NCBI RefSeq assembly: GCF_003332825.1
Contig: NZ_QIRF01000003.1
Coordinates: forward strand, 310,001-374,000
Length of the DNA stretch: 64,000 nucleotides
Direction of reading: 5' to 3'
DNA from: Dyella sp. C9
GTDB taxonomy: Bacteria > Pseudomonadota > Gammaproteobacteria > Xanthomonadales > Rhodanobacteraceae
Position numbers and translations under genes: made by a program
Shown: positions 8,111-17,209 of the stretch, piece after piece
Numbering within the stretch: position 1 is the first letter of the stretch
Layout: every line of letters begins with the position of its first letter
The notes under the pieces: generated by a model
Seen by the model: the letters and a program-made list of their open reading frames with translations, nothing else
Database searches by the model: none
Told to the model about the DNA's origin: nothing

Positions 8111-8886
8111 GCGGCCTCCGCGCGGCGCAGTCGCCGCCACAGCAGGCGCGGCGCGCGCGGCAGCATGCCGATCAGCAGGCGCGTATGCATGGCCGAGATG
8201 CGTACGTTGTCGCGCCACATGCGGAAATGGGACAGGCCGTTCTCGGGGTAGATCACCCGCGTAGGCAGGTTGCGCACGGGAACACCCCGCCATACCAGGC
8301 GCACGGCAGCCTCGGTGTCGAAATCCATGCGCGCGGGAAACGGCTTGCGCGCCAGCTCCGCGCAGGTCGGTGCCAGCGGGTATAGCCGGAAGCCGCACAT
8401 GGAGTCATGGATCTCCATCGACAGCGTTTCCAGCCACACGAAGAAATGGGTGATGTAGCGACCGTACAGGCGTCCGCGCGGCACGCTGTCGTCGTAGACC
8501 GGGCGACCGCAGACCATCGCGTGCGGGTGGGACGCGCCCTCGGCCAGGAACCGCGGCACGTCGTCGACATCGTGCTGGCCATCGGCGTCGATCTGCAGCG
8601 CATGGGTGAACCCGCGCGCGCGTGCCGCCACCAGGCCGGCGCTGAGCGCACGCCCCTTGCCCTGGTTGTGGGGCAGGCGGAGCAGCTGCAGTTCCGGCCG
8701 ATCGGCGATCAGCGCGTCGAGCACCAGGCGCGTGGCTTCGTTGCTGCCGTCATCCACGATCACCACCGGCAGTCCATGTGCGCGCAGGCCGGCCACGGTG
8801 CGGGCGATGGTGTCCTTGTGGTTGTAGATCGGGATCAGCGCGCAGGGCGCGAAGACGCCATCGATCGTCGCGGCACTCGCCGTCAT
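8098..8886 (-). CDS. GT2-family glycosyltransferase, stand-alone version
   Basis: 262 residues, GT-A fold. Nucleotide-sugar and metal-binding motifs are visible: VVIVDDGS near residue 41-48 and DADGQHD near 99-105, followed by a RxxSR-free acceptor half. It is related to dolichol-phosphate-mannose-synthase-like transferases. In E. coli-type clusters ApeJ is a large glycosyltransferase-acyltransferase fusion. Here the glycosyltransferase is separate and the acyltransferase is encoded at 1127-1921. It probably glycosylates the polyene or its lipid anchor. The sugar is unknown. The start lies 16 bases after the ACP stop with only a weak ribosome-binding site, which suggests coupling. Confidence 0.87.
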   Translation of the reverse strand: MTASAATIDGVFAPCALIPIYNHKDTIARTVAGLRAHGLPVVIVDDGSNEATRLVLDALIADRPELQLLRLPHNQGKGRALSAGLVAARARGFTHALQIDADGQHDVDDVPRFLAEGASHPHAMVCGRPVYDDSVPRGRLYGRYITHFFVWLETLSMEIHDSMCGFRLYPLAPTCAELARKPFPARMDFDTEAAVRLVWRGVPVRNLPTRVIYPENGLSHFRMWRDNVRISAMHTRLLIGMLPRAPRLLWRRLRRAEAACAA

Positions 8887-8902
8887 GCCGGTAGCTGCCG
8901 GA

Positions 8903-9172
8903 TCAGCGGTGCAGGAGGGTCTGCACGGTCGCGACCACGTCGCCTACCGTGCGTACGCTCTTGAAATCCTCGGGCTTGATGCGCATCCCGGTCATGTCCT
9001 GCACCTGGATCGCCAGGTCGACGGCGTCGATGCTGTCCAGTTCCAGATCGGTAAACAGATGCGCGTCGGGCTTGACCCGGTTCGGCTCGATCTCGAAGGT
9101 CTCGTGCAGCACTTCCCTCAGGCGGGACAGGATGTCCTCGTCGCTGATGCCGCTGGCCAAGATGGTGCTCAT
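8903..9172 (-). CDS. Acyl carrier protein, first gene of the visible pigment operon
   Basis: 89 residues with the phosphopantetheine serine at Ser47 in LELDSIDAVDLAIQVQD. An AAGGA ribosome-binding site lies five bases before ATG 9172. A frame open further upstream (to about 9277) has no ribosome-binding site and only weak protein-like sequence, so the ATG is preferred. The 380-base intergenic stretch before it, and the terminator of the dehydrogenase gene in that stretch, make it the likely first gene of the operon. Together with the ACP at 861-1130 it gives the two-ACP set typical of aryl-polyene pathways. Confidence 0.93.
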   Translation of the reverse strand: MSTILASGISDEDILSRLREVLHETFEIEPNRVKPDAHLFTDLELDSIDAVDLAIQVQDMTGMRIKPEDFKSVRTVGDVVATVQTLLHR

Positions 9173-9551
9173 AAATCCTTGATCCTGCTCTCTGCACGGG
9201 TCGTTGCGGTTCGCACATTCTTGCGATACAAAGACCCTGGAACCCACTACGGCCGATTCCGGTGCCCATGTGCACAAGAACCCACGACGGCCGCACGCCG
9301 CGTGGCCGTGGCTGGAGCGTTCCCTGGTTGTCTATGCCGGTGACACCGGCCCCCTGGTGCTGCCAATTGCGTTTGTAGGCAATGCCTTACAACCGTCCAT
9401 CGCAGCGGGCGGAAGTGTATCAGAAGATTGCTTCGGCCGAGCCGATCTTTCGGTTTGCAGGGGTTCCTGGCGATGCCGTCCGCAAAATAAAGAAGCCGCC
9501 AGCGTGGGCTGACGGCTTCCTTGCGACGACGGGCGTGGCCCGATCGGAGGC
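9173..9551. other. Intergenic region upstream of the pigment operon
   Basis: 379 bases without a supported gene. It should hold the promoter of the pigment operon (minus strand). TTTGTATCG, reading on the minus strand about 60 bases before the ACP start, could be a -10 region, but this is weak. An imperfect inverted repeat, TTGTAGGC at 9373-9380 and GCCTTACAA at 9384-9392, is a possible regulator site. The right part holds the terminator of the dehydrogenase gene. Confidence 0.5.
9484..9520 (-). terminator. Rho-independent terminator of the leucine/valine dehydrogenase gene
   Basis: Reading on the minus strand, GAAGCCGTCAGC pairs with GCTGGCGGCTTC (one G-U pair) around the loop CCAC and is followed by TTTATTTT. 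The arms are 9508-9519 and 9492-9503. It lies 32 bases after the dehydrogenase stop and insulates it from the pigment operon, which is transcribed in the same direction. Confidence 0.9.
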
Positions 9552-10655
9552 TTACTGGCCGCGCATGCGACCGGCAAAGCGCGGACCGTGGTCGCCCATG
9601 GTCGGCAGCTTGATCTTGCCGATGGCCTGGATGCGCTCCTCGGCCAGTCGGTCGGCCGCCTTGTAGGTCGGCACGCCTTCGGACTTGGAGATTTCGAAGA
9701 TGCGGCCCAGGTTGTAGTAGATGGTGCGCATCATGCGCATCGCACGCTCGCGGTTGTAGCCATCGATCTCGAGCGACACGTTCATCACGCCGCCGGCGTT
9801 GACGGCATAGTCCGGGGCGTACAGCACGCCACGGCGCTGCAGCTCGTCGCCGATGGCATCGGTGGCCAGCTGGTTGTTGGCCGCGCCGCAGATGATCTTG
9901 GCCTTGATGCGGTCGATGGTCTGCTCGTTGAGCGTGCCGCCCAGCGCGCACGGTGAGTACACGTCGGCGTCGACGTCATAGATCTCGTCCAGGCCCACGG
10001 CTTCGCAGCCCAGCTCGTCCACGCAACGCTGCACGGCATCCTTGTTGATGTCGGTGACGAACACCTTGGCGCCCTGCTCGCGCAGCAGCTTGATGAACTC
10101 GCTGCCCACGTGGCCGCAGCCCTGCACGGCGTAGCTGTACTTGCCCACGTCTTCGTTGCCGTGCTTGACCTGCAGCGCGGCCATCAGGCCCTGCAGGGTG
10201 CCGAACGCGGTGAACGGCGACGGGTCGCCCGAGCCGCCGTGCACCTGGTGCACGCCGGTCACGTATTCGGTTTCACGGAACACGTATTCCATGTCGTTGA
10301 CGTCGATGCCGACGTCCTCGGCCGTGATGTAGCGGCCATTGAGCGAGTTGACGAAGCGGCCGAACGCGCGGAACAGCGCTTCGGACTTGTCCTTGCTCGG
10401 ATCGCCGATGATGACGGCCTTGCCACCGCCCAGGTTCAGGCCGGCCACGGCGTTCTTGTAGGTCATGCCGCGCGACAGGCGCAGCACGTCGTTCACCGCA
10501 TCCTGCTCGCTCTTGTACGGCCACATGCGCAGGCCGCCGAGCGCGGGGCCCAGCACCGTGTTGTGGATCGCGATGATGGCCTTCAGGCCGGCGTCCTGGT
10601 TATGGCAGAAGACGACTTCTTCGTGACCCGTTTTGGCGATGGTTTCGAAAATCAT
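9552..10655 (-). CDS. Leucine/branched-chain amino-acid dehydrogenase (Glu/Leu/Phe/Val dehydrogenase family)
   Basis: 367 residues. It deaminates leucine, valine or isoleucine with NAD+ to the 2-oxo acids, or runs in reverse. The N-terminal substrate domain has catalytic Lys67 (MTYKNAV) and Lys79 in the glycine-rich GLNLGGGKAVI. The C-terminal Rossmann domain has VQGCGHVG near 181-188. Length and motifs fit leucine dehydrogenase better than hexameric glutamate dehydrogenase (about 450 residues). ATG 10655 is chosen, although the frame is open upstream. A GGAG lies nearby. It has its own terminator and no co-directional partner, so it is probably a single-gene unit. Confidence 0.93.
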   Translation of the reverse strand: MIFETIAKTGHEEVVFCHNQDAGLKAIIAIHNTVLGPALGGLRMWPYKSEQDAVNDVLRLSRGMTYKNAVAGLNLGGGKAVIIGDPSKDKSEALFRAFGRFVNSLNGRYITAEDVGIDVNDMEYVFRETEYVTGVHQVHGGSGDPSPFTAFGTLQGLMAALQVKHGNEDVGKYSYAVQGCGHVGSEFIKLLREQGAKVFVTDINKDAVQRCVDELGCEAVGLDEIYDVDADVYSPCALGGTLNEQTIDRIKAKIICGAANNQLATDAIGDELQRRGVLYAPDYAVNAGGVMNVSLEIDGYNRERAMRMMRTIYYNLGRIFEISKSEGVPTYKAADRLAEERIQAIGKIKLPTMGDHGPRFAGRMRGQ

Positions 10656-10755
10656 TGGAACGGAGACTCCAGGTTGTGTGCCCGGGGACGGCACGACGGT
10701 GGAGGCGGGAACGGTCCAGCGCGATCCCGCCAAGGCTGAAAACGCCTGAAACTCA

Positions 10756-10780
10756 ATCGCCCCAGCGGGGCTGGGGCGAT
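10756..10780 (-). terminator. Hairpin terminator candidate after the first WXXGXW gene
   Basis: An 11-bp perfect stem (ATCGCCCCAGC with GCTGGGGCGAT) around a 3-base loop. It lies 86 bases after the stop at 10866 and is followed on the minus strand by TGAGTTTC, a short, poor U-run. It separates this gene from the dehydrogenase gene transcribed in the same direction. Confidence 0.6.
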
Positions 10781-10865
10781 CGAATCTAGTTCCCTATTGT
10801 AATACGCGCCGGATCGGTGCTGCTTCTGCGCCGCATCAAACCGTCCGCGTATGGCGCCGGCTGGC

Positions 10866-11219
10866 TCAGCCCTGGACCCACACGCCCACGTTGAGGTGCC
10901 AGCCGTCGCCACGCTGCACGTAGTGCGGATGCACATAGTGGTAACCCGGGCGCGCGGCTTCCCAGTGGCCGTGCATGGCGATGTACTGGTGGCCGTTCCA
11001 GTGCCAGTAGCCGCGTGCCCAGATGTAGCCCGGGCGCGGAGCCGGCTCCACTTCCACCAGTTCGACCGGCGGCGGCTGCGGCGCCACCACTTCAACGTAT
11101 TCACGCGGCGGAGCCTGCTCCACCACCACCGGGCGCGGGCGCGGCGGCGGCTCGACCACGCAGCCACTGAACAGCAGGGTCACGGCAGAGAGAGCGACGA
11201 GACGGATCGACGACGACAT
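10866..11219 (-). CDS. Small lipoprotein with WXXGXW repeats
   Basis: 117 residues. The lipobox LLFSGC (cysteine at residue 20) predicts a lipid-anchored envelope protein. A proline- and valine-rich spacer (25-60) is followed by two WXXGXW-type units: PGYIWARGYWHWNGHQY and the related HGHWEAARPGYHYV. This repeat family (YXWQGR/WXXGXW) is found in small exported proteins of proteobacteria, and its function is unknown. It sits beside another member of the same family at 11462-11788, which suggests local duplication. No enzymatic motif is seen. Confidence 0.85.
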   Translation of the reverse strand: MSSSIRLVALSAVTLLFSGCVVEPPPRPRPVVVEQAPPREYVEVVAPQPPPVELVEVEPAPRPGYIWARGYWHWNGHQYIAMHGHWEAARPGYHYVHPHYVQRGDGWHLNVGVWVQG

Positions 11220-11461
11220 AGATTGAGTTGCCCTTGTGAAAGGAAGGTGAGTGTTGTCGAGGAACGATGACGTGAATTGCTGAGGCTTACCTTTCGAGAT
11301 ACGTGCTGTTTTCAGCTATTTTTTGCTTTTTCGGCAATAACTTGCGAACACTTGCGCGGGCCTTGCCTGTGCGTGTGCGAGAGCGCCGCCACGGCCGGTT
11401 TCATCGTTGCGGGGAGCGCGGGCTGGCGTCCGCAATGGCGTCGGCCCCGCGGGGCCTGCGA

Positions 11462-11788
11462 TCAGCGGCCCCAATAGCCCTCGTGGAAGCGCCAGCCGTC
11501 GCGGGCATGCTCCCAGCGGGCGGCGTGATAGATCATGCCGGGGCGTGCCGGCATCCAGTAACCGGCCACCCACACGTGGCGTTGGCCTTCCCAATGCCAG
11601 TAGCCCGGCGCCCACACGTAGCCGACGCGCGGCGGGGGCACGGCTTCATACGGCTGGGCCGGCGGCGCCACGTTGATGCCCACCGAAACCGTGACGCCGG
11701 CCGCGGCGGTCGGGGCGTAGCTGGCGGCCCCCACACTGGCGATGCCGATGGCAGCGAGCAGGGCGAGTTTGCGGGTCGTGCTCAACAT
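11462..11788 (-). CDS. Exported WXXGXW-repeat protein
   Basis: 108 residues with a Sec signal peptide (about 1-30, ending near ATAAAG). The mature part has a proline-rich stretch and then repeat units of the WXXGXW type: VGYVWAPGYWHWEGQRHVW and AGYWMPARPGMIY. A good AGGAGA ribosome-binding site stands 8 bases before ATG 11788, so the longer upstream frame is rejected. It is a paralogue of the adjacent lipoprotein but lacks a lipobox, so it would be soluble in the periplasm or exported. Function unknown. The 242 bases between the two genes contain only an AT-rich patch around 11305-11345. Confidence 0.85.
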   Translation of the reverse strand: MLSTTRKLALLAAIGIASVGAASYAPTAAAGVTVSVGINVAPPAQPYEAVPPPRVGYVWAPGYWHWEGQRHVWVAGYWMPARPGMIYHAARWEHARDGWRFHEGYWGR

Positions 11789-11921
11789 GAGGTGCTCTCC
11801 TTGGTTGGCCGCACCCTGCGGCCTCATGGCGGAGAACGAGGGCTTACGGCGGCTGTTGACCCATTTTCCCCGGCTTGTTCAGCTTTGTGATGGGGGATTG
11901 GAGGTGTTTGTTCAGCTGTGC

Positions 11922-11949
11922 TTGACGTCAAAAGAACGAACGATCGTGC
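11922..11949 (+). promoter_or_regulatory. Candidate promoter/operator of the TetR-hydrolase pair
   Basis: TTGACG at 11922-11927 resembles a -35 box. It is followed by the repeat ACGAACGATCGT (an 8-bp palindrome ACGATCGT plus one more ACGA), just before the TetR start. A local autorepressor site would be expected here. The spacing from TTGACG to the TATTTT at 11950-11955 is 22 bases, too long for a standard sigma-70 promoter, so the exact promoter is unclear. Confidence 0.35.
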
Positions 11950-11955
11950 TATTTT

Positions 11956-12591
11956 ATGCCCATGAGCACCCTAGCCCCCGCCAGCGGAAAGCGCGCCACC
12001 ACCCGCGAGATGATTCTCGAGCACGCCTATGCCATCGCCATCCGCGATGGGCTGGAAGGCCTGTCGATCGGCTCGCTGGCGTTGGACGTGGGCATGTCCA
12101 AGAGCGGCGTGTTCGCGCACTTCGGTTCGCGCGAGGATCTGCAACTGGCCGTGCTCGAACTTGGCCAGCGCCGATTCCTGGAGCAGGTGAAGTGGCCGGC
12201 ACTGCAGCTGCCGCGCGGGCTGGCGCGCTTGCGTGCCATCGTCGGACGCTGGGTGGATTGGGTGCAGGAGTACCAGAGCGGCTGCGTGCTGCAGACCGCC
12301 GCCAGCGAATACGACGGTCGAGAAGGCGTGCTGCACGACGCCGTAGTGAAGCAACAATCGGGCTGGCGGCAGGAAATGTGCCGCACCGTGACCCAGGCAA
12401 TCGACAACGGCGAACTCGCCGCCGACATCGAGGCGCGCCAGCTTGCCTTCGAGATCAACGCGCTGATGCTGGGATTGCATCACGACGCGGCCCTGTTCGG
12501 TTTTGATGAAGCGCGCCGCCATGTGCTGGCGGCGTTCGAGCGTTTGCTCGCCAGCTGCAGCCCCGCCGCCAGCGGGAGGAATCCGTCATGA
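11956..12591 (+). CDS. TetR/AcrR-family transcriptional regulator
   Basis: 211 residues from ATG 11956, or 209 from ATG 11962. The N-terminal helix-turn-helix covers about residues 18-64, with LSIGSLALDVGMSKSGVFAHFGSRED as its core. The C-terminal half is the ligand domain. The gene overlaps the downstream alpha/beta hydrolase by ATGA (12588-12591), so the pair forms one operon. The regulator probably controls this operon through a site just upstream. The ligand is unknown but may be an ester or hydrophobic compound handled by the hydrolase. Confidence 0.92.
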   Translation: MPMSTLAPASGKRATTREMILEHAYAIAIRDGLEGLSIGSLALDVGMSKSGVFAHFGSREDLQLAVLELGQRRFLEQVKWPALQLPRGLARLRAIVGRWVDWVQEYQSGCVLQTAASEYDGREGVLHDAVVKQQSGWRQEMCRTVTQAIDNGELAADIEARQLAFEINALMLGLHHDAALFGFDEARRHVLAAFERLLASCSPAASGRNPS

Positions 12592-13520
12592 CTCGTACTG
12601 CCACCCCCGCCCGTCATCCCCATGGTCCCGGCGCGCTGAAGCTCGGCGCGGTACGCGCGGGCTTTGCGCTGGGCAGCCGCCTGGCACCCGCACACGCCGT
12701 GGAGCATGCGCTGCGCATCTTCATCACGCCTTTCGGCAGCAGCCGCGCGCGCGCCCAGCGCGCCACGCCCGACGCCCAGATGCAGCGCGGTGAGCTGGAA
12801 CTGCGTGGCCAGCGCATCGCGACCTACACCTGGGGCGATCCCTCGCGTGAGCCCTATGTGCTGCTGGTGCACGGCTGGTCCAGTTTTGGCCTGCGTTACC
12901 TGCCGTGGGTGGAGTCGCTGCGCGCGCTTGGCTACGCCCTGGTGGCGTTCGACCAGCCGGGCCACGGCAACAGCGGCGGCCGCTACTGCACCTTGCCCGA
13001 CTTCGTGGACACCGTGCGCGAAGTGGGGCGTCATTTCGGCCACGCCGCGCTGGTCATCGCGCACTCGCTCGGTGGCGCCGCCGCGGCGCTGGCGCAGGGC
13101 GAGGACTGGCATGCGGAGAAAGTGATACTGATCGCGCCGGCGGCCGATCCGGTGGCGGCCACCCAGCGCTTCACCCACTTCGTGCACCTGGGCGACCATC
13201 TTTGCGCGCGCCTGCACGACAGCCTGCAGGCGATGACCGGCATCAATATCCACGACCTGCAGGTGCATCGATACCTGCCTTCACTGGGACAGCCTGCGTT
13301 GATCGTGCACGACGTGGATGATCACGACGTGCCGTGGGCAGAAGGCGAGCGTTATGCGAGGCACTGGCATGGTGCGCGCCTGCTGAGCACGCAGGGGCTT
13401 GGACATCACCGGGTGCTGGACGCGCCGGAAGTGATTGCCGCGTCGCTGGCGTTCCTGCGCGGCGAGCTGGTGGGCGAGCGTGTCGTGTCATCGCCGAACC
13501 TGCCCTTCGGTGACGGCTGA
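12588..13520 (+). CDS. Alpha/beta-hydrolase family protein
   Basis: 310 residues. The hydrolase core starts near residue 65. The oxyanion region is VLLVHGWSSFG, the nucleophile elbow is AHSLGG (serine near residue 157), and the acid and histidine lie in HDVDDHD and GLGHHRVL near the C-terminus. The first 60 residues are an extra N-terminal segment without a clear signal peptide. The substrate cannot be predicted. The esterase or lipase groups of this fold are the closest by motif. Coupled translation with the TetR gene suggests inducible expression. Confidence 0.88.
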   Translation: MTRTATPARHPHGPGALKLGAVRAGFALGSRLAPAHAVEHALRIFITPFGSSRARAQRATPDAQMQRGELELRGQRIATYTWGDPSREPYVLLVHGWSSFGLRYLPWVESLRALGYALVAFDQPGHGNSGGRYCTLPDFVDTVREVGRHFGHAALVIAHSLGGAAAALAQGEDWHAEKVILIAPAADPVAATQRFTHFVHLGDHLCARLHDSLQAMTGINIHDLQVHRYLPSLGQPALIVHDVDDHDVPWAEGERYARHWHGARLLSTQGLGHHRVLDAPEVIAASLAFLRGELVGERVVSSPNLPFGDG

Positions 13521-13527
13521 CGGCCGC

Positions 13528-13543
13528 GGGCGATTCGTCGCCC
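13528..13543 (+). terminator. UUCG-loop hairpin after the hydrolase gene
   Basis: A GGGCGA/TCGCCC stem closes a TTCG tetraloop, an exceptionally stable RNA hairpin, 7 bases after the stop. There is no U-run, so it may act as a 3'-end stabiliser or weak terminator. Confidence 0.5.
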
Positions 13544-13723
13544 TGCCGGCGCAATCCAGGGTGACGGCCGTGAGGCCGGCGTGACATACCAGTGCGCATG
13601 GTGCCGGCCTGCAGTGCGGAGAAAAGCCTTGTGGATCATGGCTTCCCCGCGCCGCAACATGTTCCAAACGTAAGCGTCCACTAAAATCAGGGATTACCCG
13701 CAGACGCTGTTTCCGGAGTCCCC

Positions 13724-16700
13724 ATGAGTTCCCCCGCCCAGCACGTCACCGCCAGCGCCGTACAGGCGGAGACCCGCCCGTTGCGCTTCGTTACCGCTGC
13801 CAGCCTGTTCGACGGCCATGACGCCGCGATCAACATCATGCGTCGCATCATCCAGTCGCAGGGCGCGGAGGTGATCCACCTCGGCCACAACCGCTCGGTG
13901 GAAGACGTGGTGCGCGCGGCCCTGCAGGAGGACGCCGACGCCATCGCACTGTCTTCGTACCAGGGTGGGCATGTCGAGTACTTCAAGTACATGGTGGACA
14001 TGCTCAAGGAGCATGGCGCTTCGCACATCCGCGTATTCGGTGGTGGCGGCGGCACCATCACCCCGGAGGAGATCCGTGAGCTGCAGGCCTACGGCGTGGA
14101 GCGCATCTATCACCCGAACGACGGCATGAGGCTTGGTCTCACCGAGATGATCGAGGACGTGATGCATCGTGCGCGTGCCGCGGCGGTGAAGCGCGCCACC
14201 GAGCACACAGGCAACGACATCGCGCCGCTGGTGGACATCGGCGACGAGATCGCCGTGGGCCGCGTGCTCTCCGCCATCGAAGAGGGCGAGCTGTCCGAAG
14301 CCGAGCTGGACCACTTGCGCAAGCAGTGGAAGATGGCCGGCAAGCAGACGCCGGTGCTCGGCGTCACCGGCACCGGCGGTGCGGGCAAGTCCTCGGTGGT
14401 GGACGAATTGCTGCTGCGCTTCCTGCACGCCTTCCCCGCCATGCGCATCGCCGTGCTTGCGGTGGACCCAACGCGTCGCCGCAGCGGTGGCGCGCTGCTG
14501 GGTGATCGCATCCGCATGAACTCCCTGCGCAGCCACCGCGTCTACATGCGCTCGATGGCCACGCGTCGCCAGCACGCCGCCACCAGCGCGGTGCTGCGCG
14601 ACTGCATCGATTTCCTCAAGGCGCAGCCGTACGACCTCGTCATCGTCGAAACCGCGGGTATCGGCCAGAGCGACTCGGAAATCGTCGACCTGGTGGATTT
14701 CCCCACCTACGTGATGACCAGCGACTACGGCGCGGCCAGCCAGCTCGAGAAGATCGACATGCTCGACTTCGCCGAGCTGGTGGTGCTCAACAAGTTCGAC
14801 AAGCGCGGTGCGGAAGATGCGCTGCGCGACGTGCGCAAGCAGTGGAAGCGCAACCGCACGGCGTTTGCGCTCACCGACGAGCAGGTGCCGGTGTATCCCA
14901 CCATCGCCAGCCAGTTCAACGATCCGGGCGTAACCTGGATGTTCAGCAATCTGTGCCGCCTGCTGCGGGACAAGCTCGGCCTGCCGGCCGAGAAGTGGAC
15001 GCCCGGCCTCGACACCTCGGTGAAGGAGCCGCGGGCCACCGTGCTGATCCCCGGCAGCCGCGTGCGCTACCTGGCCGAGATCGCCGAGCAGGGTCGTGGC
15101 ATCAACAAGGAGATCGAGCGCGAAGCCGAGTTCGCCAGCAAAGCGCAGCATTACTACGAATCGCTGAAGGAACTGGGCGATGCCCAGCTGCCGCGAGAGC
15201 TGGCGCGCTACGAATCGGAGGCGTTGCATGAGGAAGGCGCCGATCGCACGCTGCTCACCCTGCGCCAGCGCTACAACGCGGCGATCAAGGAGCTGAGCCA
15301 CGAAGCGATCCACCTGTTGCACGACTGGCCCAGGCGCTACAAGTCGGTGACCGAGGAGGTCAACGAGTACAAGGTGCGCGACAAGGTGATCCGCGTTGAG
15401 AACTACCGCGAGTCGTTGAGCCACCAGAAGATCCCCAAGGTGGCGCCGCCCAAGACCAAGGATTGGGGCGACCAGCTGCGCTTCCTGATGCGGGAGAACC
15501 TGCCGGGTTACTACCCGTATACCGGTGGCGTGTATCCGTACCGCCGCACCGGTGAGGATCCCACCCGCATGTTCGCGGGCGAGGGCACGCCCGAGCGCAC
15601 CAACCGTCGTTTCCATTACCTCAGCCAGGGCGGTGCGGCCACGCGCCTGTCCACCGCGTTCGACTCGGTCACGCTGTACGGTGAAGACCCCGCGCCGCGC
15701 CCGGACATCTACGGCAAGATCGGCAACTCCGGCGTCAACATCGCCACGCTGGACGACATGAAGAAGCTGTATTCCGGCTTCGACCTCAGCGCGCCGACGA
15801 GTTCGGTGTCGATGACCATCAATGGCCCGGCGCCGATCATCCTCGCGATGTTCATGAACACGGCGATCGACCAGAATGTCGAGAAGCACCTGAAGGAAGA
15901 CCCGGCGCGCTGGGCGGCCGCCGAGAAGAAGATCGCATCGCTGTATCCGAACGGCCGTCCGCAGTATTCCGGCGAGCTGCCCAAGGGCAACGAAGGCTTG
16001 GGGCTCGGCCTGCTGGGCGTCACCGGCGACCAGCTGGTGGATGCCGATACTTATGCGCGCATCAAGGAGGAAACCCTGCAGACCGTGCGCGGCACGGTGC
16101 AGGCGGACATCCTGAAGGAAGACCAGGCGCAGAACACCTGCATCTTCTCCACCGAGTTCGCGTTGCGCATGATGGGCGACATCCAGCAGTACTTCGTCGA
16201 CCACAAGGTGCGCAACTTCTACTCGGTGTCCATCTCCGGCTACCACATCGCCGAGGCGGGTGCGAACCCGATCAGCCAGCTCGCCTTCACGCTCAGCAAC
16301 GGCTTCACCATCGTGGAGTACTACCTGGCGCGCGGCATGCAGATCGACGACTTCGCGCCGAACCTGTCGTTCTTCTTCTCCAACGGCATGGATCCGGAAT
16401 ACACCGTGATCGGACGCGTGGCGCGCCGCATCTGGGCGCGCGCCATGCGCGAGCGCTACGGCGCCAGCGCGCGCAGCCAGATGATGAAGTACCACATCCA
16501 GACCTCAGGCCGTTCGCTGCACGCGCAGGAAATCCAGTTCAACGACATTCGTACCACGCTGCAGGCGCTTTATGCGCTGTTCGACAACTGCAACAGCCTG
16601 CACACCAACGCCTATGACGAGGCGATCACCACGCCGACCGAAGAGAGCGTGCGCCGCGCGGTGGCGATCCAGATGATCATCAACAAGGAACTGGGACTCA

Positions 16701-17191
16701 ACTTCAACGAGAACCCGTGGCAGGGCAGCCATGTCGTCGACGCACTGACCGATATCGTCGAGGAGGCCGTGTACAAGGAGTTCGAGGCGATCAGTGAGCG
16801 CGGCGGCGTGCTCGGCGCGATGGACACCATGTACCAGCGCGGAAAGATCCAGGAAGAGTCGATGTACTACGAGCAGAAGAAGCACGACGGCAGCCTTCCG
16901 CTGATCGGCGTGAACACCTTCCTGCCCAAGGATCACGGCGGCGAGATTGCCACCGAGATCGAACTCATCCGCTCCACCGAGGGTGAGAAGGCGCAGCAGA
17001 TCGACAACGTGCAGGCCTTCGGCTCGGCCCGCAACGGCCTGGCGCCGGACAGCCTGAAGACCTTGCAGGGTACGGCGCGTGAGCGCCGGAACGTGTTCGA
17101 GCAGCTGATGGAAGCGGTGAAGTACAACTCGCTCGGCCAGATCAGCCATGCGCTGTATGACGTGGGCGGCGAGTACCGGCGCAACATGTAA
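13724..17191 (+). CDS. icmF: Fused isobutyryl-CoA mutase IcmF (B12 domain, MeaI-type G-protein, mutase)
   Basis: 1155 residues, a little longer than the usual ~1090. Domain order: an N-terminal B12-binding domain (about 20-150) with DGHDAAIN, where His32 is the cobalt ligand; a MeaI-like GTPase chaperone with P-loop [12 protein letters not shown] (about 213-224); a linker; then the TIM-barrel mutase domain (about 580-1100) with [13 protein letters not shown]. At the positions that bind the methylmalonyl carboxylate in MCM (Tyr89, Arg207) I read Phe617 (RMFAGEG) and Gln803 (AQNTCIF), as in isobutyryl-CoA mutases. The reaction would be isobutyryl-CoA to n-butyryl-CoA, with possible activity on isovaleryl/pivalyl-CoA as known in IcmF. 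CCGGAG precedes ATG 13724. Confidence 0.96.
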   Translation: MSSPAQHVTASAVQAETRPLRFVTAASLFDGHDAAINIMRRIIQSQGAEVIHLGHNRSVEDVVRAALQEDADAIALSSYQGGHVEYFKYMVDMLKEHGASHIRVFGGGGGTITPEEIRELQAYGVERIYHPNDGMRLGLTEMIEDVMHRARAAAVKRATEHTGNDIAPLVDIGDEIAVGRVLSAIEEGELSEAELDHLRKQWKMAGKQTPVLGVTGTGGAGKSSVVDELLLRFLHAFPAMRIAVLAVDPTRRRSGGALLGDRIRMNSLRSHRVYMRSMATRRQHAATSAVLRDCIDFLKAQPYDLVIVETAGIGQSDSEIVDLVDFPTYVMTSDYGAASQLEKIDMLDFAELVVLNKFDKRGAEDALRDVRKQWKRNRTAFALTDEQVPVYPTIASQFNDPGVTWMFSNLCRLLRDKLGLPAEKWTPGLDTSVKEPRATVLIPGSRVRYLAEIAEQGRGINKEIEREAEFASKAQHYYESLKELGDAQLPRELARYESEALHEEGADRTLLTLRQRYNAAIKELSHEAIHLLHDWPRRYKSVTEEVNEYKVRDKVIRVENYRESLSHQKIPKVAPPKTKDWGDQLRFLMRENLPGYYPYTGGVYPYRRTGEDPTRMFAGEGTPERTNRRFHYLSQGGAATRLSTAFDSVTLYGEDPAPRPDIYGKIGNSGVNIATLDDMKKLYSGFDLSAPTSSVSMTINGPAPIILAMFMNTAIDQNVEKHLKEDPARWAAAEKKIASLYPNGRPQYSGELPKGNEGLGLGLLGVTGDQLVDADTYARIKEETLQTVRGTVQADILKEDQAQNTCIFSTEFALRMMGDIQQYFVDHKVRNFYSVSISGYHIAEAGANPISQLAFTLSNGFTIVEYYLARGMQIDDFAPNLSFFFSNGMDPEYTVIGRVARRIWARAMRERYGASARSQMMKYHIQTSGRSLHAQEIQFNDIRTTLQALYALFDNCNSLHTNAYDEAITTPTEESVRRAVAIQMIINKELGLNFNENPWQGSHVVDALTDIVEEAVYKEFEAISERGGVLGAMDTMYQRGKIQEESMYYEQKKHDGSLPLIGVNTFLPKDHGGEIATEIELIRSTEGEKAQQIDNVQAFGSARNGLAPDSLKTLQGTARERRNVFEQLMEAVKYNSLGQISHALYDVGGEYRRNM

Positions 17192-17209
17192 GCCGCGGTG
17201 GCGGCTTTT
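17190..17209 (+). terminator. Rho-independent terminator of icmF
   Basis: AAGCCGC pairs with GCGGCTT around the loop GGTG and runs into TTTT. The stem begins inside the TAA stop codon. Confidence 0.88.

Noticed and set aside
11950-11955. TATTTT as -10 box for TTGACG at 11922-11927
   Set aside because: A 22-base spacer is too long for a standard promoter, and the box would abut the ATG.
13694-16495. Long minus-strand frame of 933 codons opposite icmF
   Set aside because: It is antisense to a strongly conserved enzyme and has the composition expected from the third-position bias of a high-GC gene; no ribosome-binding site or family features.
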